Below, piece after piece: positions 37,400 through 46,110 of a stretch of DNA of 64,000 nucleotides. The notes beneath the pieces are model-generated. The model saw nothing but the letters and a program-made list of their open reading frames with translations, was not told the origin of the DNA and did not search any database. Made by a program: the position numbers and the translations under genes. Source of the stretch: Rhizobium aethiopicum. Its GTDB lineage: Bacteria > Pseudomonadota > Alphaproteobacteria > Rhizobiales > Rhizobiaceae. Position 1 is the stretch's first letter; every line of letters begins with the position of its first letter. The stretch lies in the NCBI RefSeq assembly GCF_900094625.1, contig NZ_FMAJ01000003.1, forward strand, positions 310,001 through 374,000. Direction: 5' to 3'.

Positions 37400-38640
37400 G
37401 CGGCATCAAACTCAGCATCTGCATTCCGACCTATAACCGCGAAGCTTATTTGCGGAATGCGCTCGAACACTGCGAGAAATATAATTTCAGCTTTCCCTAC
37501 GAGATCGTGATTTCGGACAATGCTTCGACGGATAATACGACCCAGCTCGTTGAGGAATTCATCGCCAGAGGTCTGCCGATCCACTATCACCGCCGCGCCG
37601 TCAACGGCGGCTCAGGCCCGAACCTCGCCTGCGCCTTCCATCATGCGGTGGGGGAGTATTCGATCTATCTTGCCGATGACGATTTTCTGGTCCCAAGCGG
37701 CGTCGAGGCGGCGATGGCCTATCTGGACGCCAACCCAGATGTCGCAGCATGCCACGCGCCTTGGTATTTCTACGACGAAATGACCGACCGCGATCTCTCT
37801 CAGTTCTACGCTATCGATGAGAATATCAAGTTCGAGCAGCGCAATTTCGCAGCGGTTTTTCAGTTCGTCTGCGAGCGTCACATCTTCCCAGAAATCGGAA
37901 TCTATCGCGCCTCGGCGCTGCGTTCCTCCTGGATTCCCCGCGATTTCTGCTTCTGGGCCTTCTCGTATCTCGCCCATTTCCTGGACCAGGGCGCCGTCGC
38001 CTTTCTGAAGCAGCCTTTCTACCGCTCGGTGGCCGTCTCCAAGATCGCGCCGAACCGGCAGCAGGCAGGAAACGACGACGTCATGACCTCCTGGGATAAA
38101 TACCGCGGGGGCCTCGAATATTTCCTCTATATCGGGTCCAAGCGAGGCAACCTTGCCACGACCCGCGAAGCGCGGGTCGTTTTCGAGGAGCTTTGCAAGG
38201 TTTTCACGCTCAACCGCATGGCAGTTGCATTCCGCTTCTGGGCGCAACGCAAGGACTTCATCAAGGCCTATGAACTCTATACCCGGCTGGCGATCGGGGG
38301 CATGCCCGACCATCCCGAAGTCATGCCTTTCCGTAACGCGCTGCCGCTGATGGTGGCAATCCAGACGCTTGCATATCAGGTCGGCGCAACCGCGGGAGTA
38401 AGCCGGCTGATGCTCAGTGGCATCGCGGACCCACGCGCGATTGAGGAGCTGCTGCGCGATCTCGGGCTACCGGCGGAGGTTGCCGTCACCGAGGAGACGG
38501 CAGGCCATGACGCCGGCATTGTGAAGAAAACAGCAGTTTTCATCGCAGATGCTGCCCGCCACAGCGAATTCGTCGCACTGGGCTATAAGTCGAACTTGAT
38601 CTTCAGCGAGCAGGATCTCATCCGCCATGTGATCGTCTGA
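37396..38640 (+). CDS. Family 2 glycosyltransferase
   Basis: A 414-residue protein. Residues 1-230 carry a GT-A fold (KLSICIPTYNREAYLRNALEHC, VISDNASTDNT, and the metal motif LADDDFLVPSG). The C-terminal half is helical and without a recognised domain. It probably transfers the island sugar, or a neighbouring one, in the O-chain; it is the only clear glycosyltransferase of the island. Starts with TTG overlapping the epimerase stop. Confidence 0.9.
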   Translation: MSGIKLSICIPTYNREAYLRNALEHCEKYNFSFPYEIVISDNASTDNTTQLVEEFIARGLPIHYHRRAVNGGSGPNLACAFHHAVGEYSIYLADDDFLVPSGVEAAMAYLDANPDVAACHAPWYFYDEMTDRDLSQFYAIDENIKFEQRNFAAVFQFVCERHIFPEIGIYRASALRSSWIPRDFCFWAFSYLAHFLDQGAVAFLKQPFYRSVAVSKIAPNRQQAGNDDVMTSWDKYRGGLEYFLYIGSKRGNLATTREARVVFEELCKVFTLNRMAVAFRFWAQRKDFIKAYELYTRLAIGGMPDHPEVMPFRNALPLMVAIQTLAYQVGATAGVSRLMLSGIADPRAIEELLRDLGLPAEVAVTEETAGHDAGIVKKTAVFIADAARHSEFVALGYKSNLIFSEQDLIRHVIV

Positions 38641-38759
38641 GGTCGACTCACGAGGGAGCGATGTGGCCAACGCTCAGCCTCGCGCCAGTTTCATTCGCTA
38701 TTCAGTTTAATGTGCCCCAACTTCGCGAATCCCAAGCCCTCATCCCAAGAGAATACGGC

Positions 38760-39908
38760 ATGACGAACAGGATATTCTACACCAGGCCATCGATCACCGA
38801 GCTGGAAACCGGTTATGCCGCCGATGCGGCTGCGAACGGCTGGGGTGCGCGCTGCTACGATTATATCAACCGCTTCGAGCGCGATTTCGCCGCCTATCTC
38901 GGCAGCGGCTTTGCGACCGCGACGTCGAGTTGCACCGGCGCGATGCATATGGGGCTCGCCGCACTCGGCATCAGCCCCGGTGACGAGGTGATTCTTGCCG
39001 ACACGAACTGGGTGGCGACGGTGGCGCCTGTCGTGCATCTCGGCGCGAAGCCCGTCTTTGTCGACGTCCTGCCTGATACATGGTGCATTGATCCTGCCGC
39101 GGTTCAGCGCAGCATCACGCCGCGCACTAAGGCGATTATCGCCACGCACATCTACGGCAATCTCTGCGACATGGATGCCCTGATGGAGATCGGCAAGCAG
39201 CGCGGCGTGGCCGTGGTCGAAGACGCGGCAGAGGCAATCGGCTCGATCTGGCGCGGCCGTCGCGCCGGCTCGATCGGCGCCTTCGGCACGTTCTCATTCC
39301 ACGGCACCAAGACCCTAACCACTGGTGAAGGCGGCATGTTAGTCACCAGCGACGCCGATCTTTACGAAAAGGTACTGACGCTCAGCAACCACGGCCGCGC
39401 CCGCGGCTCAAAGAAGCAGTTCTGGCCGGATGCGATCGGCTTCAAATACAAGATGTCGAACGTCCAAGCGGCCATCGGCTGCGCGCAGCTGGAGCGCATT
39501 GATGAGCTCGTCGCCCGTAAGCGGGAAATCCTTGCAGCCTATATGTTACGCCTTTCGCCGCTCAACGGCATCAGCATGAACCCGGAATATACCGGCACGA
39601 TCAACGGCGCCTGGATGCCGACTGCCGTCTTCCACCCCGCCACCGGCATCACCCGCGAAATGCTGCAACAGGCCTTCGAAACCGCCGATATCGATGCGCG
39701 CGTCTTCTTCCACCCGCTTTCGAGCCTTTCGATGTTCGAGGACAAGCCGGGCAATATCAACGCCTGGAGCATCCCGGAGCGGGCAATCAACCTGCCGAGC
39801 TACCACGACATGAGCGAGGCGGATATTGATCGCGTGGCGGAGACGCTGCTCTCGGTCGTCCGCAGCCATCGGAACAACAGCGCCGTTCGCCCCCGTCAGT
39901 CGGCCTGA
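38760..39908 (+). CDS. DegT/DnrJ/EryC1-family sugar aminotransferase
   Basis: A 382-residue PLP enzyme. The PLP lysine is present in FSFHGTKTLTTGEGG, which separates it from RfbH, the 3-dehydrase that has His there. Other motifs are TSSCTGAMHMGL, VEDAAEAIGS and SNVQAAIGCAQL. It probably aminates a 4-keto nucleotide sugar, like perosamine synthase. I set the start at ATG 38760; 38661 would add an unrelated leader. Whether it uses the CDP-sugar made here is inferred. Confidence 0.92.
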   Translation: MTNRIFYTRPSITELETGYAADAAANGWGARCYDYINRFERDFAAYLGSGFATATSSCTGAMHMGLAALGISPGDEVILADTNWVATVAPVVHLGAKPVFVDVLPDTWCIDPAAVQRSITPRTKAIIATHIYGNLCDMDALMEIGKQRGVAVVEDAAEAIGSIWRGRRAGSIGAFGTFSFHGTKTLTTGEGGMLVTSDADLYEKVLTLSNHGRARGSKKQFWPDAIGFKYKMSNVQAAIGCAQLERIDELVARKREILAAYMLRLSPLNGISMNPEYTGTINGAWMPTAVFHPATGITREMLQQAFETADIDARVFFHPLSSLSMFEDKPGNINAWSIPERAINLPSYHDMSEADIDRVAETLLSVVRSHRNNSAVRPRQSA

Positions 39909-39939
39909 GCGCAAAATTTAAAGAAGGTTTCGGAGAGTT

Positions 39940-40692
39940 ATGACCACCAAGGACGATCGCCTCGAGTTCGAATCCCACAAGCGCGAGATGGCGCTTGCTC
40001 TCGGAAAGGACGAGGAAGCCTTTCAGCATGCACTCAACACCCTGGTAGCGCTGGACAAATATGACTACGCTTATCTCTGGTCCTGGATGGGCGTGCCCAT
40101 CATCCAGATGCCTGCCGACATCATGGCCACCCAGGAGGTGATCTGGAACACCAGGCCCGACGTTATCATAGAAACCGGCGTGGCCCGCGGCGGCTCGATG
40201 ATCTTCATGGCGTCGCTCCTGAAGGTGATCGGAAAGGGCAAGGTGATCGGTGTCGATATCGATATCCGCGCCCATAACCGCGATTCCATTGAAAAGCACC
40301 CGCTCTCGCCGTCAATCACGCTCATCGAGGGACCGTCGACGACGGCCGGGACTCTCGCCAAGGTCAAGGCCGAAATCCCCGCCGACGCCTCCGTTATGGT
40401 GGTCCTCGACAGCGACCACAGTCGCGATCACGTTCTCGACGAGCTGCGCTGCTACGGCCCGCTGGTCACCGAAGGCCAGTACATCGTTGTCGCCGATACG
40501 CTGCTCGGGCGCGGAGACATGTCGCAGACACCGACCAAGCGCTCGAAGATCTGGTATCCTGGGGATGAGCCTTATGCGGCGCTCAACGCCTATCTTGAGG
40601 AAACCGATCGTTTCGAGACTGACGAGGTGCTGAACGGCAAGCTGGTGCTCTCCAGCTCGCCAGGAGGATATCTCAAATGCGTTCGCCAATGA
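39940..40692 (+). CDS. Cephalosporin hydroxylase (CmcI)-family methyltransferase-like protein
   Basis: A 250-residue Rossmann-fold protein. IIETGVARGGSMIFMASLL is the SAM-binding motif; VIGVDIDIRAHNR, VVLDSDHSRDHVLDELR and VADTLLG follow the CmcI pattern (PF04989). In LPS loci such proteins are thought to O-methylate sugars. The 3' end overlaps the GNAT start by 16 bases. Confidence 0.88.
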   Translation: MTTKDDRLEFESHKREMALALGKDEEAFQHALNTLVALDKYDYAYLWSWMGVPIIQMPADIMATQEVIWNTRPDVIIETGVARGGSMIFMASLLKVIGKGKVIGVDIDIRAHNRDSIEKHPLSPSITLIEGPSTTAGTLAKVKAEIPADASVMVVLDSDHSRDHVLDELRCYGPLVTEGQYIVVADTLLGRGDMSQTPTKRSKIWYPGDEPYAALNAYLEETDRFETDEVLNGKLVLSSSPGGYLKCVRQ

Positions 40693-41228
40693 TGGGTCAC
40701 CGCCATGTTCCACATCACGCGTCGGTCAGACTGCGCGGGGTGGCGGATGGCGACCGACCGCTGCTCTTTTCCCTCCGGCGCGACCACGCGCTCCAGTCGC
40801 TCCTGCTGACGGTGCCCGATGCGACCGATGATGCGGCGCTCGACTCATGGTTGGAAAGGCGGCGCACAGAGACCGGCGGAGCATTTCTCATCATCGAGGA
40901 TTTGGCCAGCGGCGAGGCTGCCGGCTATACGCAGATCACCCAGGTCCATCGTCGGAACGCGAACGGCTACGGCGGCATCGTTCTCGCGGAGGAGGCACGT
41001 GGCCTCGGGCTCGGACGTGCAGCCCTTACCGAACTTATGCTCCATGCTTCTCGTGTGCTCGGTCTTCGCAAACTGATGGCCGAAATCGACGTCGACAACG
41101 CCGCCTCCATCGGCCTGCATCTGTCGCTCGGCTATCGCGAGGTCGGCCTCCTCGAGGCGCATTTTACCGACGTCAATGGCATGCCGCGCGACGTGATGCT
41201 GTTCGAAAGGCGCTTGGAGCGCAAATGA
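40677..41228 (+). CDS. GNAT-family acyltransferase of the sugar island
   Basis: A 183-residue protein with the acyl-CoA motif EEARGLGLGRAALTELMLHA and the C-terminal IDVDNAASIGLHLSLGYREVG. Its place two genes after the aminotransferase suggests that it N-acylates the amino sugar. Overlap with the upstream gene suggests coupled translation; a few N-terminal ATGs compete as start. Confidence 0.88.
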   Translation: MRSPMMGHRHVPHHASVRLRGVADGDRPLLFSLRRDHALQSLLLTVPDATDDAALDSWLERRRTETGGAFLIIEDLASGEAAGYTQITQVHRRNANGYGGIVLAEEARGLGLGRAALTELMLHASRVLGLRKLMAEIDVDNAASIGLHLSLGYREVGLLEAHFTDVNGMPRDVMLFERRLERK

Positions 41229-41229
41229 T

Positions 41230-41955
41230 ATGACCGCCGTCGTCATTACCCAACCGATGCTCTTTCCCTGGCCGGGCTTCTTTGAGCAGTTAATGCTAGC
41301 CGACAATTATATCTATCTGGACGACACCCAGTTCTCGAAGGGCAGCTTCACAAACCGTATCCAGCTTCTGCGCGGCAGCGACCGCTGCTGGATGACGATA
41401 CCGCTCGCCGGAAAGGGGAGCTTCCGGAAGATCTCCGAACTCACCGCCGCGGGCGACGATTGGAAGGCAAGCCATCGCGCGCTGCTGCGCCAGTCACTGC
41501 TCGGCGCTCCCTTCATCGACGATGCGCTCTCGATCTTCGACAGCGTCTATCGCCATTCCTGTCTGCTGGATCTCCTTATCGCCAGCATCGAGGAACCTGC
41601 GCACTATCTCGGCATCGGCCGAAACCGAACGATCGAAAAGACGAGCGAGATGGGTGTCGAGGGCACATCCTGGCAACGTGTGCTCGATATTGTGCTGAAG
41701 GCCGGGGGTACCCGTTATCTCACGGGCCACGGCGCGTCGAACTATCTCGACCACGCAACCTTCGAACAGGCCGGCGTATTGGTGGAATACATGAAGTACA
41801 GCCGCACCCCCTGGCCTCAGCCAGTGGGCTCGTTCACCCCCTATGTTTCTGTACTCGATCTTATCGCCCGAACGGGCTCGGAGGCGCGTAACTGTCTCAT
41901 CCCGGCAACGGTAGCATGGCAAGACTTCCTGAAGGAGGAAATGGTCACATCATGA
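41230..41955 (+). CDS. WbqC-family protein
   Basis: A 241-residue protein that opens VVITQPMLFPWPGFFEQLMLADNYIYLDDTQFSKGSFTNR, the WbqC signature. WbqC proteins are found in O-antigen and other surface-sugar loci; some workers suspect acyl or aminoacyl transfer, without proof. It overlaps the PhyH gene by ATGA, so the two probably act together. Confidence 0.9.
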   Translation: MTAVVITQPMLFPWPGFFEQLMLADNYIYLDDTQFSKGSFTNRIQLLRGSDRCWMTIPLAGKGSFRKISELTAAGDDWKASHRALLRQSLLGAPFIDDALSIFDSVYRHSCLLDLLIASIEEPAHYLGIGRNRTIEKTSEMGVEGTSWQRVLDIVLKAGGTRYLTGHGASNYLDHATFEQAGVLVEYMKYSRTPWPQPVGSFTPYVSVLDLIARTGSEARNCLIPATVAWQDFLKEEMVTS

Positions 41956-42806
41956 CACACGCAAAAATTACCGACAGCCTGCGCTCTGATTTCCGCACCA
42001 AGGGCTATCTCGTCATGCCGGGATTCTATGATCCGGCCGCCGACATCGCGCCAATCCAGGAAGGTATCCGCGAAATTATTGAAGTTATCTGCAGGAAGTA
42101 TGGCGTCGATGCCCCGATCGCGACCACGCATGAGGCAATGACCATCGCCTATCCGAAGCTGATCGTCACGAACCGCTCGTGGGGCGGCGAGGTATATGAC
42201 GCGATCAAGCAGATCCCTGCCTTCATGCGCCTCGTTACGAACATCGCCAACGATGAAGCCTTCAAGGCACTGCGTCCGGAGAGTGTCCCCGGCATTGCCG
42301 CCGGCGGCTACGGCATCCGCATCGACAATCCGGGCGAAGAAAAGTTCCGTGCGCAATGGCATCAGGAATTTCCAGGCCAGCTGCGCAGTGTCGATGGCGT
42401 TGTCTTCTGGACGCCGCTATTATCTGTCACGGAGGAAATGGGCCCTGTACAGATTGCCGAAGGCTCGCATGCCGAAGGCCTGGTTCCCGTTTACGAGGAT
42501 GACGCCGGCGCTGGCAAGACGGGCGCTTACGCACTGCATCTCGACCGTGCCGAAGAGCGCCTTGCCCGCTATAAGCACGTCGCGCCTCTGACGAACCCCG
42601 GCGATCTCGTGCTGATGGACTTCCTCACGCTGCACCAGTCGGGCCACAATGTCTCGACCACGCCGCGTTGGAGCATCCAGTTTCGTTACTTCAACTATCT
42701 CGAGCCGGTCGGCATCCGCATCGGCTGGAAAGGTTCGTTTGCCGCCGGCGTAAAGTTCGCCGACGTACTTCCGGAGCTTTCCCTTCAGCGCGAGGCGGCC
42801 GAATGA
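41952..42806 (+). CDS. Phytanoyl-CoA dioxygenase (PhyH)-family protein
   Basis: A 284-residue Fe(II)/2-oxoglutarate dioxygenase fold protein. FRAQWHQEFPGQLRS holds the first metal histidine but with Glu instead of the usual Asp (HxE), and FLTLHQSGHNVSTTPRWSIQFRY holds the second His and the 2-oxoglutarate Arg. It may hydroxylate the sugar acyl group or the sugar. ATGA overlaps join it to WbqC upstream and the methyltransferase downstream. Confidence 0.85.
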   Translation: MTHAKITDSLRSDFRTKGYLVMPGFYDPAADIAPIQEGIREIIEVICRKYGVDAPIATTHEAMTIAYPKLIVTNRSWGGEVYDAIKQIPAFMRLVTNIANDEAFKALRPESVPGIAAGGYGIRIDNPGEEKFRAQWHQEFPGQLRSVDGVVFWTPLLSVTEEMGPVQIAEGSHAEGLVPVYEDDAGAGKTGAYALHLDRAEERLARYKHVAPLTNPGDLVLMDFLTLHQSGHNVSTTPRWSIQFRYFNYLEPVGIRIGWKGSFAAGVKFADVLPELSLQREAAE

Positions 42807-43960
42807 CGACTTGCCGCGTCTGCGGTGGGAAGATTGCGACGCCGGCTTATGAAACGCCGGCGCCTGCGCTGACCTCCATCATGACCCTGATCGACATTCC
42901 GACGCGCGTATATGTCTGCGATGGATGCGGCCATGCCCAATGTGATGAGATTCCTGATATCGAAGCCTTTTATGATACCGGCTACCGCATTTCGTTGAAC
43001 AGCGAAGGCCATGACCAGATCTTTGCGGTCAAGCCCGATGGCGCCATCATTTACCGGACGGATCACCAGGCGGAGATTGCGCGCCATCTGCTCGACCTCC
43101 CGCAGGGGGCAAAGCTTCTGGATTACGGCGCGGCAAAGGCCGATACGCTGCGCAAGATCATCGCCGCCAGGCCGGATATCGATCCGCATGTATTCGATGT
43201 TTCGAGCGACTACGCTCCGGCATGGGACGGCTGGATCGCGCCGCATGCGCAGGCGACCTACGAGGTTCCGGTGGCATGGAACGGCCGCTTCGATGCGGCA
43301 ATGAGTCATTTCGTGATTGAGCACGTGGCAGATCCCATCGGTTTCATTGTTGGGATCCATAAGCTCTTGAAGCCGCGCGGCACGCTGCTTCTTTCGATGC
43401 CCGACGTTTCGGCCAACCCGGGCGACATGACGGTGGCCGATCACATCAATCATTTCAGCGAGGCTTCACTGCGCCGAACGCTCGCTGCGGGCGGATTCGA
43501 AGTATCCACGATCGACACGACCTCCTTTCCCGGCGCCTTCTTTGCCGTCGCCGTTCGCAGTGAAACACCGGTCCGGCAAGAGCAGGACGCCGCTCTCGTC
43601 CAGCATTCAGTCGCGCAAGGGCTTGAGATCTGTGATTTTTGGCGAACTTCGGCTGCCATCATCGAGGGACGTGCCGCCACGTTCCGCGGGCGCAAAGCCG
43701 CGGTTTACGGTGCAGGATTTTATGGAAGCTGGATCTTTAGCCGTATTGGTAACGATGTCGAGCTGACTGCCTTCCTTGACCAAAATCCGAATCTGCAAAA
43801 CGCGGTGCATTTCGGCTACCCGGTCATTGCACCGACGGCGATCGCCGATGACGCGGAAGCGCTGTTCATCGGCCTCAACCCGTTGAAGGCCCGCACCATA
43901 ATCGGCAGCATGCCCTACCTGCAAAAGCCGGGCCTGGAACTCGTCTGGTTGGAAGCCTGA
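42803..43960 (+). CDS. Zinc-finger class I SAM-dependent methyltransferase
   Basis: A 385-residue protein with the same three-part layout as the earlier C-methyltransferase: N-terminal CRVCGGKI...CDGCGHAQCD, a Rossmann fold (KLLDYGAAKADTLRKII, MSHFVIEHVADP) and a C-terminal nucleotide-binding-like domain (AAVYGAGFYGSWIFSRIG...FLDQNP). It is the last island gene. A second C- or O-methyl transfer is likely; the acceptor is unknown. Confidence 0.88.
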   Translation: MTTCRVCGGKIATPAYETPAPALTSIMTLIDIPTRVYVCDGCGHAQCDEIPDIEAFYDTGYRISLNSEGHDQIFAVKPDGAIIYRTDHQAEIARHLLDLPQGAKLLDYGAAKADTLRKIIAARPDIDPHVFDVSSDYAPAWDGWIAPHAQATYEVPVAWNGRFDAAMSHFVIEHVADPIGFIVGIHKLLKPRGTLLLSMPDVSANPGDMTVADHINHFSEASLRRTLAAGGFEVSTIDTTSFPGAFFAVAVRSETPVRQEQDAALVQHSVAQGLEICDFWRTSAAIIEGRAATFRGRKAAVYGAGFYGSWIFSRIGNDVELTAFLDQNPNLQNAVHFGYPVIAPTAIADDAEALFIGLNPLKARTIIGSMPYLQKPGLELVWLEA

Positions 43961-43995
43961 AACGAAAAAGTCGGTGGTACCTTTCGCCTTCGGTC

Positions 43996-44328
43996 TTACC
44001 GCACCGGCTGGTAATGGCCGCGGAGCGGCACTTTGCGGCCCATGGTGACGAAACCGTCACGCTCGCAGACATACATCAGCGTCGGCATACCGCCGGAACG
44101 GAAGATTTCGTCATAACGGCGGCGGATCTGGACGGTCTCGGTGCGGCAATTATAGGATTCCTCTTCCTTCTTGTCCGGCTGTGCCTTGACGCCGGGGAGG
44201 TCCCTATAGGGATAAAGAGGTTTGACGTCAGATTGAATGGGCTTCGTCCAATCGACGGCGAAGGCAGCGGCTGGGACGAGGCCAGACACGGCAACAAGCG
44301 ATATCAGAAACATCATCAACAGCCGCAT
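43996..44328 (-). CDS. Small secreted protein of unknown function
   Basis: A 110-residue protein with a signal peptide (MRLLMMFLISLVAVSGLVPAAAFA, cleaved near residue 24) and a basic mature part with two cysteines (YNCRTETVQ, YVCERDG). AGGAG precedes the ATG. No family was recognised; it sits between the sugar island and the exopolysaccharide genes. Confidence 0.75.
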   Translation of the reverse strand: MRLLMMFLISLVAVSGLVPAAAFAVDWTKPIQSDVKPLYPYRDLPGVKAQPDKKEEESYNCRTETVQIRRRYDEIFRSGGMPTLMYVCERDGFVTMGRKVPLRGHYQPVR

Positions 44329-44388
44329 GGAAATTCTCCTGCCGGCGATAAGCCGCCTTCTCCGATGTAGGAAAGCCGAAGAGCGTGA

Positions 44389-45975
44389 TCAAGCCGCCGC
44401 GGCGGGCGATTTCCTGAAATAGGCTCTGATGACGGGGTGGCCGAAGAGACCGGCGAGGATGGCAAAGGCAGCGCCGAGGAAGAAACCGGCGAGAGCGCCG
44501 CCGATAATGCCGGCGACCAGCAGGATCTTCTTCCCCGGGCCATCGGCCTTGACCGGCGGCTCCGCCGGCGAGATGACGCGAATGTTGCTCTGGCTGAGGT
44601 TCTGCTCCTCGCTCGTCTGGCTCGAGCGCTTGAGCACCGTCTCGTAGATATCGCGCGCCGCCGTCGCCTTGCGCTGCAATTCGTTCAGTTCCACCTGCTT
44701 GTCCGAGGTCGTCGCCTGCAGCGCCTTCTGGACGGCGAGCTCCTTGGCAACGCTGTCTTCGGCGGCCTTGGCCTGCTCGTATTCGCCTCTTGCCGAGGTG
44801 GCGAGACGCTGCAATTCGCCCTTGATTTCGCCGGATATGCTTTGGAGCGAGGAGCGCGCCGCCTGCAGGCGCGGATGGCGCGTGCCCATCTGGCTTTCAA
44901 GGCTGCCGACGGCGGCGGCCTGAGTGGCATATTGCTGGCGCAGGCTGACGAGCGGCGAGGTGACGCCGCCATCTGCCTGGTTGCCGGCGACGATGTCTTC
45001 GACGCGCAGATCGGCCACGGCATCGGCGCGGGCCTTGGCCTGAATGGTCTTTTCCTGCGCCGTCACCAGCAGCGTGTTCAGCGAGGCGAGCCGCTGATCG
45101 GAAATCAGGTTCCCTTCGGTCGCGGCCATGTCGTTGTCGGCACGGAAGGTCTCGACCGCCTGCTCGGCCTCCAGCACCTTCTGGCGCAGGTCGGCAAGGC
45201 GTCCGTCCAGCGTCGAGGAGGTGTTTTCGTAGAGGCCGTTCGAGGCGCTGTTTTCCTCCTGGGTAAAGGAGGTAACGACCTGGTTGGCAAGCCTTGCGGA
45301 TTTCTCGGAATCATTGGTCGTCGCGGCGAGCGAAACGACATAGGTGCCGGTCTGGCGGGTAATCACAAGCGCCTTCTGCAGGGCGCCGATCACGGCCGCG
45401 CCATCCGTCCTGCCGCCGTTGAATTCCGGATCCTGGTCGAGCTTCATCGCCTCAACGACGCGGCGCAGCACATTGCCGGAGGTCAGAATCTGCACCTGGC
45501 TGTCGATGAGCGCCGAGATCATTTCCGGCGACGGACCTGAAGATTGCGCGCCCGCCTCGGCAAGGCCGATCTGGCGCGGATCGAAATAAAGACTGCTGAC
45601 GGCGGTAAATTTCTGGCCGATCAACGGCGCCACCGCGCCGCCCCCGACAGCTCCGAGAAGGGCCAGCGCAAGCACTACCAGCCGACGGCTCCAGATCGCC
45701 GCGATGCTGGAGCGGAGGTCGAGAAGCGGGGCGGCAGGTGCGGCCGTACTCGGAGGTATCACGGCCGCAGGCTGTTCAGCGAGAGCAGGTGATGGCTGCT
45801 CGTACCGCCGGGTTTCGGCAACCCGGGCCGACGGCGGTTCGGGCTCCGGACGGGCGAAATCATCCGGGCGAACGACGGGACTGCGCAGGCGCACGCCTTC
45901 CGACGCAGTCTGAGGCGGCTCATAACTCCGCCAGCCGGGCAGCCGGCTCACCCTGTTCCTGTCATACTGGCTCAT
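44389..45975 (-). CDS. Polysaccharide co-polymerase (Wzz/GumC/ExoP-type), kinase domain absent
   Basis: A 528-residue inner-membrane protein: Pro-rich cytoplasmic N-terminus (1-85), first membrane segment (about 90-112), a long periplasmic coiled coil (about 200-450) with the GumC pattern IRVISPAEPPVKADGPGKK, and a second segment near 490-515. It sets chain length of exported polysaccharide. ExoP-type proteins usually continue into a tyrosine kinase with Walker motifs; this one ends soon after the second membrane segment. It is divergent from the GH5-led operon. Confidence 0.92.
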   Translation of the reverse strand: MSQYDRNRVSRLPGWRSYEPPQTASEGVRLRSPVVRPDDFARPEPEPPSARVAETRRYEQPSPALAEQPAAVIPPSTAAPAAPLLDLRSSIAAIWSRRLVVLALALLGAVGGGAVAPLIGQKFTAVSSLYFDPRQIGLAEAGAQSSGPSPEMISALIDSQVQILTSGNVLRRVVEAMKLDQDPEFNGGRTDGAAVIGALQKALVITRQTGTYVVSLAATTNDSEKSARLANQVVTSFTQEENSASNGLYENTSSTLDGRLADLRQKVLEAEQAVETFRADNDMAATEGNLISDQRLASLNTLLVTAQEKTIQAKARADAVADLRVEDIVAGNQADGGVTSPLVSLRQQYATQAAAVGSLESQMGTRHPRLQAARSSLQSISGEIKGELQRLATSARGEYEQAKAAEDSVAKELAVQKALQATTSDKQVELNELQRKATAARDIYETVLKRSSQTSEEQNLSQSNIRVISPAEPPVKADGPGKKILLVAGIIGGALAGFFLGAAFAILAGLFGHPVIRAYFRKSPAAAA

Positions 45976-46043
45976 ACGCGCACTCGTGTCCCGCCCAGCG
46001 TGAAAGACTGAAGCCGAGGTGCCGCGACTTTAGAAATTCTTAG

Positions 46044-46058
46044 CTAACGGACCGTTAA
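46044..46058. promoter_or_regulatory. CtrA-like motif between co-polymerase and GH5 genes
   Basis: On the minus strand TTAACGGTCCGTTAG fits TTAA-N7-TTAA with one mismatch. It lies in the divergent promoter region, 69 bases from the co-polymerase ATG and 53 from the GH5 ATG. Nearly the same 15-mer is upstream of the TadD-like gene at 63582. Confidence 0.4.
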
Positions 46059-46110
46059 GATGGTTTCAGCGACGTCGATGTCGCGATTTGCCCTGATTGC
46101 GAGGATAGCC

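Noticed and set aside
38760..39908. RfbH-type 3-dehydrase
   Set aside because: The PLP lysine is present in FHGTKTLTTGEGG; RfbH has histidine there.
33044..43990. tRNA-Leu as integration site of a genomic island
   Set aside because: No second copy of the tRNA 3' end, no integrase and no direct repeat found near 43960-44000 or later.
44389..45975. Bacterial tyrosine kinase domain in the co-polymerase
   Set aside because: The protein ends shortly after the second membrane segment and has no Walker A or B motif.
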